Below are positions 8,397 through 17,685 of a stretch of DNA of 64,000 bases, piece by piece. The notes beneath the pieces were generated by a model. That model worked only from the letters and a program-made list of their open reading frames with translations, ran no database searches and was not told where the DNA came from. The translations under genes were made by a program, and so were the position numbers. This DNA comes from an uncultured Bacteroidota bacterium. GTDB lineage: Bacteria > Bacteroidota > Bacteroidia > Flavobacteriales_D > Crocinitomicaceae. Numbering within the stretch: position 1 is the first letter of the stretch; every line of letters begins with the position of its first letter. The stretch is taken from assembly GCA_937899625.1 (NCBI GenBank), contig CALCCB010000075.1, positions 1 through 64,000 of the forward strand. Direction: 5' to 3'.

Positions 8397-9395
8397 TCAG
8401 TGTTTTTTATGAGAAATCTCCAGGCTGCCGATCTTTAAGAAGAATCCACCTGAATTCCTTTTGGTAGGTTTAGCAGATCTGAAATCAATCTCCTTATTGG
8501 TCACTTCTGCGATCTTTTTTGTGATCGGCTTGATTGGATTACTCATTTGATCAAATCCAAGTGAGGCATAATCAGATCGCACTTGTTGTACAGGGGGTGA
8601 CTGAGACGGTTGAGTAATTCGAGAAGGTTCTTCATTGAACATAGCCAAGGTTAGGTTCCCTGCCGTCCTGGTTCTCATGTCATTGATCTTATCCAGTTCC
8701 TTTCGAGGTTGAGCATCTTCACCCTTTGATTCTTTATTGTCATCTGGGATTACAATCCCTTTCTCCGGCAACGTTGTTGTTTGATCCTGATCCGCTACAA
8801 ATTGATCCCGATTGATTGTCGGATCCTCCTCCAATTTACGCTCATCTTTTTTGATTTCGGGCGTATTTTTCTTTGCATAGGAAGGAGCCTCAGTGACATT
8901 TGTCCGGACTCCGATCCAAACAAAAAAGGCGATCACTGCCGCTGCGGCCGCAATCGAAAGGTAAGGCCATAGCATGATGGTCTTTTTCTTCTTTAGGTCA
9001 TCCTTGCCATCGAAGATCATGGTTGGAGCAGGTAGAATTGTCTTCTTGAACAACTCCATTTCTTTTGCCGCCGCTGGTGTTACAGACAGATAGATCTCCA
9101 GCTCGATCTGTTTCTGCGAGTTGAGCTGACCCTCGATAGAAGCGATCATGAATTGCTCGACTGTGCTTGCAGTAATGGTATCTGTGGAAAGGTCAACTTG
9201 TTTAAGTGTTGACAAGAAATCTTTATCTAAAGAAGACGAAGGCGATTGCAAAACTGGAAGTTCTTCCTCTTCCATTCTGAATTCAGGATGTTTTTTGAGG
9301 AACTCCATCAATAAGGCAGTATCCTCTTCGCCCAGGTTACACTCCAGGTAATCCAGGTAAAAAGCCTCATAATTGAAAATACTGATCTTATCCAT
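8397..9395 (-). CDS. Probable membrane anti-sigma factor for the adjacent ECF sigma
   Basis: A 332-residue single-pass membrane protein. The N-terminus (YEAFYLDYLECNLGEEDTA, about 9-27, and a second helical segment at about 78-115) has the look of an anti-sigma domain. One transmembrane helix lies at about 142-162, and a disordered charged extracytoplasmic part fills the rest. There is no zinc-binding HxxxCxxC motif, so it would be a zinc-free type. The assignment rests mainly on position: its ATG shares a base with the stop codon of the ECF sigma gene (TAATG), which usually means the two products act as a pair. The sensed signal is unknown. Confidence 0.68.
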   Translation of the reverse strand: MDKISIFNYEAFYLDYLECNLGEEDTALLMEFLKKHPEFRMEEEELPVLQSPSSSLDKDFLSTLKQVDLSTDTITASTVEQFMIASIEGQLNSQKQIELEIYLSVTPAAAKEMELFKKTILPAPTMIFDGKDDLKKKKTIMLWPYLSIAAAAAVIAFFVWIGVRTNVTEAPSYAKKNTPEIKKDERKLEEDPTINRDQFVADQDQTTTLPEKGIVIPDDNKESKGEDAQPRKELDKINDMRTRTAGNLTLAMFNEEPSRITQPSQSPPVQQVRSDYASLGFDQMSNPIKPITKKIAEVTNKEIDFRSAKPTKRNSGGFFLKIGSLEISHKKH

Positions 9396-9880
9396 TATAC
9401 AACGAGTTCTATTTTCTTTATATACTCCTTCAGCGACTGTCGGGCCCTGAAGATGTAAACTTTAACTTGAGATTCTGTCAGGCCTGTAACTTCAGCAATT
9501 TCTGCATAATTGTATCCTTCATAATCCCTTAGCATCACCACCGTCTTTTGGGTCTCAGGCAACCTATCAAGTGCCTCCTCCAAAATATCCTTGAGGTCGA
9601 ATGCCGCTGAATCTTCAAATCCTCTTTCTTTTCCGGCATACTCTATATCACCACTTTTCCCTTCTTTTTTGATCCAGTCAAGAATCGTGTGGTACGCCGA
9701 CGTGAACAAATAGGACTTTACTTTTTCGTAGCTGATCTCCTCATGTTTGATCCAAACTTTGGTGAACACCTCCTGTACAATATCCTTTGACGACATCTCA
9801 TTACGAAGATGCTTCATTGCAAATCGGAAGATCCCGTCAGCATATTCATCAATGGCCAGATTATACTCTTTGGCAGTCAT
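9395..9880 (-). CDS. ECF-family RNA polymerase sigma factor
   Basis: A 161-residue sigma-70 family member of the extracytoplasmic-function type. Region 2 covers about residues 1-75 (FRFAMKHLRNEMSSKDIVQE, VFTKVWIKHEEI, YLFTSAYHTILDW). Region 4 is at about 105-155 (LPETQKTVVMLRDYEGYNYA, EIAEVTGLTESQVKVYIFRA). The size is normal for the family (150-190). It redirects RNA polymerase to a small set of promoters when released from its anti-sigma factor, which is probably the overlapping downstream gene. It is transcribed divergently from the broken HTH gene at 10026. Confidence 0.92.
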   Translation of the reverse strand: MTAKEYNLAIDEYADGIFRFAMKHLRNEMSSKDIVQEVFTKVWIKHEEISYEKVKSYLFTSAYHTILDWIKKEGKSGDIEYAGKERGFEDSAAFDLKDILEEALDRLPETQKTVVMLRDYEGYNYAEIAEVTGLTESQVKVYIFRARQSLKEYIKKIELVV

Positions 9881-9910
9881 CCTTTTTTGTTCGTTTCGGA
9901 GGTAAGACTG

Positions 9911-9941
9911 GCAAGTTACCGAAAAGTTACAGCGGGCACAA
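9911..9941 (-). promoter_or_regulatory. Possible promoter of the sigma/anti-sigma pair
   Basis: On the minus strand TTG (9941-9939) and TAACTTGC (9918-9911) are 20 bp apart. The -7 box departs from TAnnTTTG at two positions, so this is only a candidate. It might instead be read by the ECF sigma itself. Confidence 0.3.
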
Positions 9942-10025
9942 AAAATCGTAATCTCCTTTCATTTTTGTCATGTCAAATTTTCAAAAATTGAAATATGTGT
10001 ATCTTGCCGGGGCAAAACCCTACAC

Positions 10026-11038
10026 ATGCAACAAGACTATCAAAAGGAAATCTTTGAAATCATCAAACGAAAAAACAACGGAAAAGACTCACTTGGAAAT
10101 ATTGTCGGAGACGTACTGAGCTTAAGTCATGACGCTGTGTATAGAAGGTTCAGAGGCGAAACACACCTTACAATTTATGAGCTGGAAAAATTGTGTAAAC
10201 ATTTCGACATCTCTCTGGATTCACTTTTTAAAATCAATAAGAACAAAACCATCTTTGAGTTTCAGCCTGTTAATGAGTATGACTTTAGTATGTATTTGTA
10301 TCTGCAGAAAATGCGAGACTCACTTCTATATATTAAAGCACAGAAGAATCCTTCCATGGTCGTACTGGTCAACAATATCCCTATCCTTCAGCTTTTAAAC
10401 TACCCACAACTGGTTCGTTTTAAGCTTTTCTTCTGGGCAAAAACCCACTTGCAAGTCAAAGAATACCAGAATTAAAAATTCAAATACGATAAGATTGCCC
10501 CTGAATCTTTCAATACAGGACTTGAGGCCTTGAAGATCTACAATACAATTCCTACCAAAGAGATCCTGGATCCTGATTTTTAAGGGGATTTGCCAGAGAG
10601 ATCTATTTTTATTTTCAATCGGGACAGTTTGAGGATCCAAATTATGCATTGTATTTACTGGATGTAGTGGATCGATTTATTGATCACCTGCGTGCTCAGG
10701 TGACCGTCGGAAAGAAGTTTGTTTCGACCACCGAGCCACCGGCATCAGGAAATGATTTTGAAGTGTATTACAGTGAGACCCTGAATGGAACAACAAATGT
10801 TTTGTTTTCCTCAGATGATTTTCAGGGACTTTACATCGGACATAACATGATGAATTCACTCTTCACAACAGATAAGTTTTACATTGAAGAAAGCCAAAAC
10901 ATTTTAAACAAGCAAATGGCCATTTCAAGCATTATCAGTGTCGTAAATGAGAAGCAAAGGAATATCTATTTCTCTGGTATCAAGAGAATGGTCGATTCTT
11001 ACAGACAAAAGATCAAAACAGAACTGTTCGTTCAGTAA
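10026..11038 (+). pseudogene. Helix-turn-helix regulator broken by a stop codon and a one-base deletion
   Basis: The first reading frame (10026-10475, 149 residues) starts with an XRE-like helix-turn-helix (IVGDVLSLSHDAVYRRFRGE, then LTIYELEKLCKHFDISLDSL). It ends at TAA 10473-10475. The same frame goes on with protein-like sequence (KFKYDKIAPESF, LEALKIYNTIPTKEILDPDF) up to a second stop at 10581. From 10577 the frame one base earlier takes over (FLRGFAREIYFYFQSGQFED) and runs to 11038. Adding one T to the T-run 10577-10581 joins the two frames, and the join (DPDF-LRGFAREIY) reads naturally. The restored protein would be 337 residues, like Bacteroidota HTH proteins with a long C-terminal domain. 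Either it is a recent pseudogene or the lesions are sequence errors. It is divergent from the ECF sigma gene. Confidence 0.8.
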
Positions 11039-11131
11039 TCCCGTTTTCCGGTTAATTCATTTGATTTAATTTTCCAACCTATACCTATTTGCGAAATTCG
11101 CAAGTGGTAAAATTGTACTGGCGTAATTCAG

Positions 11132-11163
11132 TTGAAGTTCGGCGCATAGGCTCAATAGTTTTG
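11132..11163 (+). promoter_or_regulatory. Bacteroidota-type promoter for the 11186 gene
   Basis: TTG (11132-11134) and TAGTTTTG (11156-11163) are separated by exactly 21 bp, a full match to the family consensus. The coding start at 11186 lies 22 bases after the -7 box. Confidence 0.65.
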
Positions 11164-11185
11164 GGCTATACAAAATGCAAAAAAC

Positions 11186-11857
11186 ATGAACTTAATTTTA
11201 GCCAACCACAAACCTTTAAAATTTGATTCAGCAAGAAGGATCCTTCTGCTTGGAATTTCTTCCCTTCTTTTTTGTAGTGCACTAACCGCACAGGAAAATC
11301 CATGGGTCGCAAAACCAAAAGGAGAGAATCCATGGGCCACAGAAGATCCCAAAAAAGAACCATCTACGGAGCCTACAAAAACAATTGAAACCCCTGAGAC
11401 CCTGCCAAAAGAGGAGGCTCCAATTATTAAGATCGACTCTGCGAAGGTGCTTCCCATAAAAACTGAAAAACCAATAACTCTTAGTGCAACTGAAAGTCAG
11501 TTCGTTTTTAATGATCGAACCATCATCGTTGACAAGAGCAACCAATACTATAAGCTTCGACTAAAAGAAGAGGGGAAAAAACTTTATGCTTCAAACGCAC
11601 CCCTATATGGAGGAATATTGACTGGTGCTGTAATTAATGTCTATTCATTACCCATCAACATTATAGGATCTTTCATCCCAACCCACAGGACAAATTCGTT
11701 GATCGAACAATTCGAAAAAGACAATCCCAAGGCCACTGTTCAAGAATCAAGAGCCGTGAAAAGAGGGATCAATCAAAGAAGACTTGGTAAAGCCATGAAA
11801 GGAAACCTGATCGGCATTGGAATCAACATTATTGCACTCCTGATCATATTTTCTTAA
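11186..11857 (+). CDS. Secreted or membrane protein of unknown function with ENPW repeats
   Basis: 223 residues. The N-terminus has a charged start and a hydrophobic run (ILLLGISSLLFCSALTAQ, about 19-36), so it is exported. The mature part opens with two ENPW motifs 11 residues apart (about 37-51), then a Pro/Glu/Thr/Lys-rich disordered stretch to about 110. A short folded segment (FVFNDRTIIVDKSNQYYKL) follows, and then two membrane-like stretches (APLYGGILTGAVINVYSLPI and the C-terminal LIGIGINIIALLIIFS). I do not recognise the family. It is followed after 66 bases by another exported protein on the same strand, and the pair may share a transcript that ends at the terminator at 13111. Confidence 0.6.
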   Translation: MNLILANHKPLKFDSARRILLLGISSLLFCSALTAQENPWVAKPKGENPWATEDPKKEPSTEPTKTIETPETLPKEEAPIIKIDSAKVLPIKTEKPITLSATESQFVFNDRTIIVDKSNQYYKLRLKEEGKKLYASNAPLYGGILTGAVINVYSLPINIIGSFIPTHRTNSLIEQFEKDNPKATVQESRAVKRGINQRRLGKAMKGNLIGIGINIIALLIIFS

Positions 11858-11923
11858 TCCAATTTCAAATCAAAATAATCTTTTAACCGATTTCACTGAA
11901 ATCACCAATTTAATTTCAAACAC

Positions 11924-13093
11924 ATGAAAACACTTGTTTTAACATTAGCTACAATTCTGGGAATCTCAACTTTAGGATATTCTCAAAAAAAATCTTCTAT
12001 TGCGATTGCTAACCCAGCAGTAACCGGACTTCATGCAACGCCTGAAATCACATCCAAATTGATCCGCCTTGAAATAGTTAAGCTAGATCAGTACTCTGTC
12101 TATGATGAATACGACATGCAAGAGGCTTATTCCAGCGACTCTAAATTAAGCACCAATTGCTTAAGCAAAGCTTGTCTTGTAAAATTGGGCACAAAGCTCG
12201 GAGTAGATTACATCGTATCGGGTAGCTATGATGCATTGGGAAATAAGATCGTTATTTCTTTAAAGATCATCGACGTTGCCAACGATGCAATTTACAAATC
12301 TGCTGTTCGAGAATTCGACAATCAGGAAGTAGAACTGCAGCGAATGACAGAGATCGTGTTGAAGGAAATGCATGGAGTTCCTGTTGAGAAAGAGCTCGTG
12401 GAACGATTAAAGTTTAACAATGAGCTGATCACTTCAAACAACGTTGGAAAAGTGAAAAATAACGGGCCAAGAATTGGTTTTGCCGTATTAACTGGTAGCA
12501 TCAATGAATTTGCCACTCGCTCAGCGAGTCTGGGAGGTCTTGACATAACTCCAGTGGTAAGCACGATCGGTTATCAGCTAGAGCAACAATATGTGGGTAC
12601 TGAAAAATTCTCTGCGCTCGTTGAGGGGATATTCAACATTTCAGGAATGGAACAAGGTAAGTTTTTACCTTCCCTATCGATCTTGAATGGATTCCGATTT
12701 GGAAAAGCTAGTTGGGAATTTGCTTTCGGCCCTGGTTTCAACCTCGCTCCAATATCACAAGGTTTCATTGATACTGAAGGACTTTTTGGAGAAACAAATC
12801 GATTTTATAACAGCCAGGACTGGAGAGAATATACAGAGGAAACATACGGGGCAGGTGCAGTAGTGGATATTGAAGATGTGTCAGACTATGAGTTTAAGGA
12901 TATGTTGGATAAAAGAGGTGACATAAAATTTGGGGCACAATTCATCATTGCAGCCGGAAGAACTTTCAGGGCCGGATCCCTAAACGTACCCGTGAATGTA
13001 TTCTATTCAAATAAAGGAAAAGGTGGTATGGTTGGATTGAACGTTGGGTTCAATGTAATGCAAACTAAAAAACCGATCAACTCAAGAAACTAA
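11924..13093 (+). CDS. Exported protein with CsgG/TolB-N-like domain and beta-barrel-like C-terminus
   Basis: 389 residues with a signal peptide (about 1-20, ending TLGYSQ). Residues about 25-150 have the pattern of the alpha/beta nucleotide-free domain seen in CsgG, LpoB and TolB-N proteins: a first strand SIAIANPAV, a Cys pair at 79 and 84 inside STNCLSKACLVKLGTKLGVD, then YIVSGSYDALGNKIVISLKI. The second half (about 190-389) consists of alternating Gly/aromatic strands (FGPGFNLAPISQGF, GGMVGLNVGFNVMQ) that look like an outer-membrane barrel or barrel-like sheet. The combination suggests an envelope or outer-membrane assembly factor; the exact role is unknown. Confidence 0.55.
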   Translation: MKTLVLTLATILGISTLGYSQKKSSIAIANPAVTGLHATPEITSKLIRLEIVKLDQYSVYDEYDMQEAYSSDSKLSTNCLSKACLVKLGTKLGVDYIVSGSYDALGNKIVISLKIIDVANDAIYKSAVREFDNQEVELQRMTEIVLKEMHGVPVEKELVERLKFNNELITSNNVGKVKNNGPRIGFAVLTGSINEFATRSASLGGLDITPVVSTIGYQLEQQYVGTEKFSALVEGIFNISGMEQGKFLPSLSILNGFRFGKASWEFAFGPGFNLAPISQGFIDTEGLFGETNRFYNSQDWREYTEETYGAGAVVDIEDVSDYEFKDMLDKRGDIKFGAQFIIAAGRTFRAGSLNVPVNVFYSNKGKGGMVGLNVGFNVMQTKKPINSRN

Positions 13094-13110
13094 TCTATAC
13101 CAAGAATACA

Positions 13111-13137
13111 AAAGGGGCTTAACAGCCCCTTTTTTTA
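13111..13137 (+). terminator. Intrinsic terminator between the 11924 gene and pgk
   Basis: AGGGGCT (13113-13119), loop TAAC, AGCCCCT (13124-13130), then seven T. The reverse strand has four T after the stem, so it may also stop pgk transcripts. Confidence 0.85.
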
Positions 13138-13151
13138 TTCATTAATAGAAT

Positions 13152-14345
13152 TTATTGCCTTATTGCTTTGATCCCCGGCAATTCAATCCCTTCAAGGTAT
13201 TCGAGCATTGCTCCTCCACCTGTTGAAACATAAGAAACCTTATCCGCAAGCTTGAATTTGTTGATCGCAGCTACTGAATCTCCTCCACCTATCAGTGAGA
13301 AAGCTCCTTTGGAAGTTGCATCAACAATGGCATTGGCAACATCGACTGTCCCTTGCTGGAAGTTTTCCATTTCGAATACTCCCATTGGTCCGTTCCAAAG
13401 GATCAATTTAGAATTCAATATGATCTCACGACATGCTTCCGATGTTTCAGCTCCTGTATCTAATCCCATCCATCCATCGGGAATTTCGTCGATCTTTACC
13501 GTCTTTCGATTGGCCTCGTTGTCAAATTTATCCGCGATCACCGTATCGGTTGGGATATACAAATTCACTCCTTTTGCTTTTGCATCCGACATGATCTTGC
13601 GGGCAACATCCAGGTAATCATCTTCCACCAATGACGAACCAACCTTTCCACCATTCGCTTTCACGAATGTATAGGCCATCCCTCCTCCAACGATCAGATT
13701 GTCGACCTTATCCAGTAAACGCTCAATGATCGTGATCTTCGAAGATACTTTTGCTCCCCCAACTATTGCCGTTAATGGCTCTTCAGTTGAATTCAATACT
13801 TTATCCACTGCCTTGATCTCCCCTTCGATCAGGTAACCAAACATTTTATCGTTCGGGAAAAACTTTGCGACAATGGTTGTAGAAGCATGTGCTCTATGTG
13901 CTGTTCCGAAGGCATCGTTGATGTACACATCACCATATTTTGCCAGCTCTTCCGCAAAACTTTCAGTTCCTGCTGTTTCACGCTTGTGAAAGCGTACATT
14001 TTCCAGCATCAATACTTCACCAGGCTTCAATGAAGAGCTCATTTCCAGCGCTTTTTCACCAATACAATCATCCGTAAATTTCACATCTACTCCTAAGACC
14101 TTCGATGTATGCGCAACAATGTGGCGAAGGGAGAACTTATCTTCAGGTCCGTCTTTTGGTCGACCCAAATGCGACATTAACACAACGCTTCCGCCTTGCT
14201 CCAAGACATGTTTGATCGTTGGAGCGGCAGCTCTGATTCTGGTATCGTCAGTTATCACCATTGTTTCTTTGTCTAATGGAACATTGAAATCAACACGGAT
14301 CAATGCTCTTTTTCCTGAAAAATCATACGAGTGGATGTCTGCCAT
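13152..14345 (-). CDS. pgk: Phosphoglycerate kinase
   Basis: This cytoplasmic glycolytic enzyme interconverts 1,3-bisphosphoglycerate plus ADP with 3-phosphoglycerate plus ATP. It has 397 residues, the usual family length. The N-terminal substrate domain shows RVDFNVPL (about 17-24), [11 protein letters not shown] and [10 protein letters not shown]. The linker has [10 protein letters not shown]. The nucleotide domain shows [18 protein letters not shown]-like [17 protein letters not shown] and the terminal [13 protein letters not shown]. It is a single gene with its own promoter upstream and a terminator downstream. Confidence 0.98.
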   Translation of the reverse strand: MADIHSYDFSGKRALIRVDFNVPLDKETMVITDDTRIRAAAPTIKHVLEQGGSVVLMSHLGRPKDGPEDKFSLRHIVAHTSKVLGVDVKFTDDCIGEKALEMSSSLKPGEVLMLENVRFHKRETAGTESFAEELAKYGDVYINDAFGTAHRAHASTTIVAKFFPNDKMFGYLIEGEIKAVDKVLNSTEEPLTAIVGGAKVSSKITIIERLLDKVDNLIVGGGMAYTFVKANGGKVGSSLVEDDYLDVARKIMSDAKAKGVNLYIPTDTVIADKFDNEANRKTVKIDEIPDGWMGLDTGAETSEACREIILNSKLILWNGPMGVFEMENFQQGTVDVANAIVDATSKGAFSLIGGGDSVAAINKFKLADKVSYVSTGGGAMLEYLEGIELPGIKAIRQ

Positions 14346-14368
14346 TTTGATTGTTTTTTAAAGCGCCA

Positions 14369-14402
14369 CAAAGATAAGAACAAAGCGCAGTGAACAATCA
14401 AA
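14369..14402 (-). promoter_or_regulatory. Promoter of pgk
   Basis: On the minus strand TATCTTTG (14376-14369) is a perfect -7 box. A TTTG (14402-14399, 22 bp away) or a TTG (14397-14395, 18 bp away) can serve as the -33 box. The pgk ATG is about 24 bases downstream. Confidence 0.6.
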
Positions 14403-14436
14403 TTGAGAAACTATCCCGCATCAATACTCGATATTC

Positions 14437-14461
14437 AAAAAAAAGGGGGCTTATAGCCCCC
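14437..14461 (-). terminator. Intrinsic terminator of the fasciclin gene
   Basis: On the minus strand GGGGGC (14461-14456), a five-base loop and GCCCCC (14450-14445) are followed by a run of eight T. Confidence 0.85.
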
Positions 14462-14483
14462 TCTCCAAAGAATTGATGAATTC

Positions 14484-16031
14484 TTATTTCTTGATGATTC
14501 GAACTGTTCTTCTTCCACTTGCATCATCCATCTTCATTAAATATGTTCCGGATTGAAAATTGCTCATATCGATCGCTTGATTTGAGCTGAACGTGCCATT
14601 CAACAATACCTTACCGTTTAGGTCGATTACTGAATAATTACCTTCCCCTATCCCAGAGATAAAAATTTGATCCTCTGTTGGATTCGGATATAAGCTTACC
14701 TGATTTGCTGTGCCTTCTTCAATTCCTGCAAAAGAAGGAAGTAATACTTTATCCAGGACATGAACCACTCCGTTATCAGCTGACACGTCTGCTAGTGTTA
14801 CGTTTGCATCATTGATCACCACACCCGCACCAAGTGAAACAAAAATATTTGTGCCATTCACCGTTGCAACCGGACCGTCAGTCAAATCAGTCGACATTAC
14901 TGTTCCAGCAACAACATGATATGTAAGAATATCTGCCAGTTCTGGAAGTGCTAAAATTCCATTTAAGTCTGTTCCAAGAGCTGCAGCCAGATCATCGAAA
15001 GCTGCATTAGTCGGCGCAAAAACGGTAAACTCAGCAAGTGGATTCGTTAATACTGGTAATAATTCGGCTGTAACTACTGCTGTTACCAAAGTAGAAAATC
15101 CATTATCGATCGCTACATCAGCAACTGTTTCAATTGGCAATACTACCGCATCCAGAATGTGAACAACCCCATTGTATGCAGTAACATCAAAACCAGTCAC
15201 TTCTGCATGGTTTACAAAAACGTCTCCTGCTCCTGTAACAGTCAATTTAAGTGTATTTGTAGCGCTTAACGGTTGAGCGATCAAACCATTTGTAACTGCG
15301 GATGATGGAACCTCAGTTCCCAAAACGTGGTAAGTAAGTACATCTGCCAAATTCGGAAGTGCCAAAAGACCGTTTAGATCTGTCCCTAAAGCTGTTGCTA
15401 GGGCGTCAAACGCAGCATTGGTTGGCGCGAATACAGTGTATGATGCCAACGGATCTGTTAACGCCGGTAACAATTCGGCTGTAACTACTGCTGTTACCAA
15501 AGTAGAGAATCCATTATCGATTGCCACATCAGCAACTGTTTCAAACGGCAATACTACTGCATCAAGAACATGAACAACCCCATTATCTGCATTCAGGTCA
15601 AAACCTGAAACCTCAGCTTGGTTTACAAATACATTTCCTCCTCCAGTAACTGTAAGCTTCAACGTGTTTGTCGTGCTCAATGGTTGAGCGATCAATCCAT
15701 TCGTTACCCCTGAAGAAGGAACAGTTGAACCAAGAACATGGTAAAGTAAAATATCATCAAGATTCGGCAATGCCAACAAACCATTGATATCTGTTCCCAA
15801 AGCATTAGCTAAATCAGTAAATGCCTGATCTGTCGGTGCAAACACTGTCAAATTAGCGGAAGGATTCTGCAAAGCACCTTGCAATCCTTCCTGAAGAATC
15901 GCTGCCTCCAGGTATGTGTGGTTTGAACTTGTTGCAATAATGTCGTCAAATACGTTCGTCTGTGCAAACGATGACGAGCTCAAGAGAATTGCCCCGATGG
16001 CCCCAATTAATTGTAATTTTTTTGTTTTCAT
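14484..16031 (-). CDS. Secreted protein with three fasciclin domains and a T9SS sorting domain
   Basis: 515 residues. A signal peptide (about 1-23, ending SSSFAQ) is followed by three fasciclin (FAS1) domains at about 25-160, 162-297 and 299-430. Each has the paired motifs TVFAPTDQAF/TVFAPTNAAF, a YHVL or YHVV segment and NGVVHVLDAV. The C-terminal 75 residues (NQVSLYPNPTEDQIFISGIG to VRIIKK) are a type A T9SS sorting domain, so the protein should cross the outer membrane and be released or anchored on the surface. FAS1 domains usually mediate adhesion. Domains 1, 2 and 3 are very alike, with an exact 137-residue spacing of the most conserved blocks. It is monocistronic. Confidence 0.92.
   Translation of the reverse strand: MKTKKLQLIGAIGAILLSSSSFAQTNVFDDIIATSSNHTYLEAAILQEGLQGALQNPSANLTVFAPTDQAFTDLANALGTDINGLLALPNLDDILLYHVLGSTVPSSGVTNGLIAQPLSTTNTLKLTVTGGGNVFVNQAEVSGFDLNADNGVVHVLDAVVLPFETVADVAIDNGFSTLVTAVVTAELLPALTDPLASYTVFAPTNAAFDALATALGTDLNGLLALPNLADVLTYHVLGTEVPSSAVTNGLIAQPLSATNTLKLTVTGAGDVFVNHAEVTGFDVTAYNGVVHILDAVVLPIETVADVAIDNGFSTLVTAVVTAELLPVLTNPLAEFTVFAPTNAAFDDLAAALGTDLNGILALPELADILTYHVVAGTVMSTDLTDGPVATVNGTNIFVSLGAGVVINDANVTLADVSADNGVVHVLDKVLLPSFAGIEEGTANQVSLYPNPTEDQIFISGIGEGNYSVIDLNGKVLLNGTFSSNQAIDMSNFQSGTYLMKMDDASGRRTVRIIKK
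15061..15600 (-). repeat. Internal 411-bp tandem repeat within the fasciclin gene
   Basis: The block starting at 15061 (AATTCGGCTGTAACTACTGC) recurs at 15472, and about 45 bases are almost identical in both copies, including many third-codon positions. The 411-bp offset equals 137 codons, one FAS1 domain. Similarity at synonymous sites suggests a fairly recent duplication or gene conversion. Confidence 0.8.
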
Positions 16032-16222
16032 ATTATTTTGTTTAACCTTTTATTATAATGCTTAAACAGGCTTGATTCAATAATGTTCATACCTCTTCGT
16101 TTTTTAACATTTATTTCAAATGATCTTTGCCATTCAATATCAATGATTTATGAGTCTTACTCCTCATTTTTATTTAAAAAGTATATCACTTAGGGCTTCT
16201 AATTTCTTACCTTCATATTCCC

Positions 16223-17629
16223 ATGTCAGAAAGCAAACAGATCTTTACACTGAAGCAGGTCGTGAATTCGATCAAAAAGACGATCGAAGATCGCTATCAG
16301 CAAGCTTATTGGGTAAAGGCGGAGATCCACAAGTTGAACTTGTATCCTTCCGGACATGCGTTTCCGGAATTGGTTCAGAAGGAAGATGACAAGATCGTGG
16401 CACAGATCAATGGGCAGATCTGGAAAACCAATTTGCAGCGGATCAATCAGAATTTCATCAAAGTCGTAAAAGAACCTTTGAAAGAAGGAAACACCATGTT
16501 GCTTCAGGTGAGGATAGTTTATCACGAGATCTTTGGCTTGAGCTTGCAGATCCAGGACATTGACCCGAGCTTTACCCTGGGTGAATTACAGAAAGAACGC
16601 GATGAAACCTTAAAAAGGTTGCAAAAAGAAGGTGTGATCAATGCCAATCAGCGTTTGGAATTCCCCATTCTCCCCAAAAGGATCGCAATCATTTCTGCAG
16701 ATACGAGCAAAGGGCTTTCGGACTTCATGAAAGTTCTGGACCATAACGCATGGGGATACCGATTTTTCACCATGCTTTTCCAGGCTTATCTTCAAGGTGA
16801 TATGGCTGTCCATTCCATTCTGGAACAGCTTGACAAGATCGAGAAAGTGAAACATCATTTTGATGCGGTCGTCATCGTTCGCGGCGGAGGTGGAGAAGTG
16901 GGGATGTCGTGCTACAACAACTACTCCCTTTGTCACAAGATCGCTACGTATCCCTTGCCTGTTCTAACTGGAATTGGTCATTCCACGAATCTTACGGTTG
17001 CCGAAATGGTCGCCTATCGCAATGCGATTACCCCAACAGAACTAGCCGATTTCCTGATCCAGAGCTTTCACGAGTTTTCGGTTCCGGTCCAGGAAGCGCG
17101 CAAAACGATCATGAACTATTCGATGAAGCTCCTTCAACTACACAATCAGGCATTTAGCAGTGAAACCAAACATTTTCGTAATGCTGCCGGACTCTATCTG
17201 GGCAAGGAAAAGAACTTGTTGACTGAAACCGTACATCATTTTAGAAGAAACTCTTCTTTGACCCTTGTCAGAAACCAGGAATACATCGCTACCCTTGGAA
17301 GATCACTGCAAAAGGAAACTACAGATCTTTTGAATGAACAACGATTGTCGATCCTTGAAGAAACAGAGAAATTGAAGAGAATGGTTCTTGGTGTATTTCA
17401 GCAAGAGCAAAAAAATATGGAGCATCTGGAAGCCGTTATACGGATTCTTGATCCAAAGCAGGTCCTGCGCAGAGGTTATTCTATTGTGACTTTTGAAGGG
17501 AAGACTTTGAATAGGGACAATTGTCCCAATATAGGTTCAAAAATTCACGTGAACTCAATTGATGTTCAACTTGAAGCCACAATTGATAAATTTTCTACCG
17601 AAAACCCAGATAATTCCAAACCAATGTAA
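16223..17629 (+). CDS. xseA: Exodeoxyribonuclease VII large subunit
   Basis: 468 residues. This is the catalytic subunit of exonuclease VII, which degrades single-stranded DNA in both directions together with many copies of XseB. An OB-fold nucleic-acid domain covers about residues 8-110 (FTLKQVVNSI, YWVKAEIHKLNLYPSGHAFP, LLQVRIVYHEIFGLSLQI). The nuclease domain shows IAIISADTSKGLSDF, VIVRGGGGEVGM, the GIGHSTNLTVAEMVAYRNAI block and PTELADFLI. A long helical stretch runs from about 280 to 410, and the C-terminal LDPKQVLRRGYSI ends the family core. The partner xseB is not next to it but 8.8 kb downstream at 26402, on the other side of a signalling cassette. Confidence 0.95.
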   Translation: MSESKQIFTLKQVVNSIKKTIEDRYQQAYWVKAEIHKLNLYPSGHAFPELVQKEDDKIVAQINGQIWKTNLQRINQNFIKVVKEPLKEGNTMLLQVRIVYHEIFGLSLQIQDIDPSFTLGELQKERDETLKRLQKEGVINANQRLEFPILPKRIAIISADTSKGLSDFMKVLDHNAWGYRFFTMLFQAYLQGDMAVHSILEQLDKIEKVKHHFDAVVIVRGGGGEVGMSCYNNYSLCHKIATYPLPVLTGIGHSTNLTVAEMVAYRNAITPTELADFLIQSFHEFSVPVQEARKTIMNYSMKLLQLHNQAFSSETKHFRNAAGLYLGKEKNLLTETVHHFRRNSSLTLVRNQEYIATLGRSLQKETTDLLNEQRLSILEETEKLKRMVLGVFQQEQKNMEHLEAVIRILDPKQVLRRGYSIVTFEGKTLNRDNCPNIGSKIHVNSIDVQLEATIDKFSTENPDNSKPM

Positions 17630-17685
17630 GCTGTAATTATTATTTTTACTTGGAATCCAATGTATCTTCAAAGCAAGATATTTAT

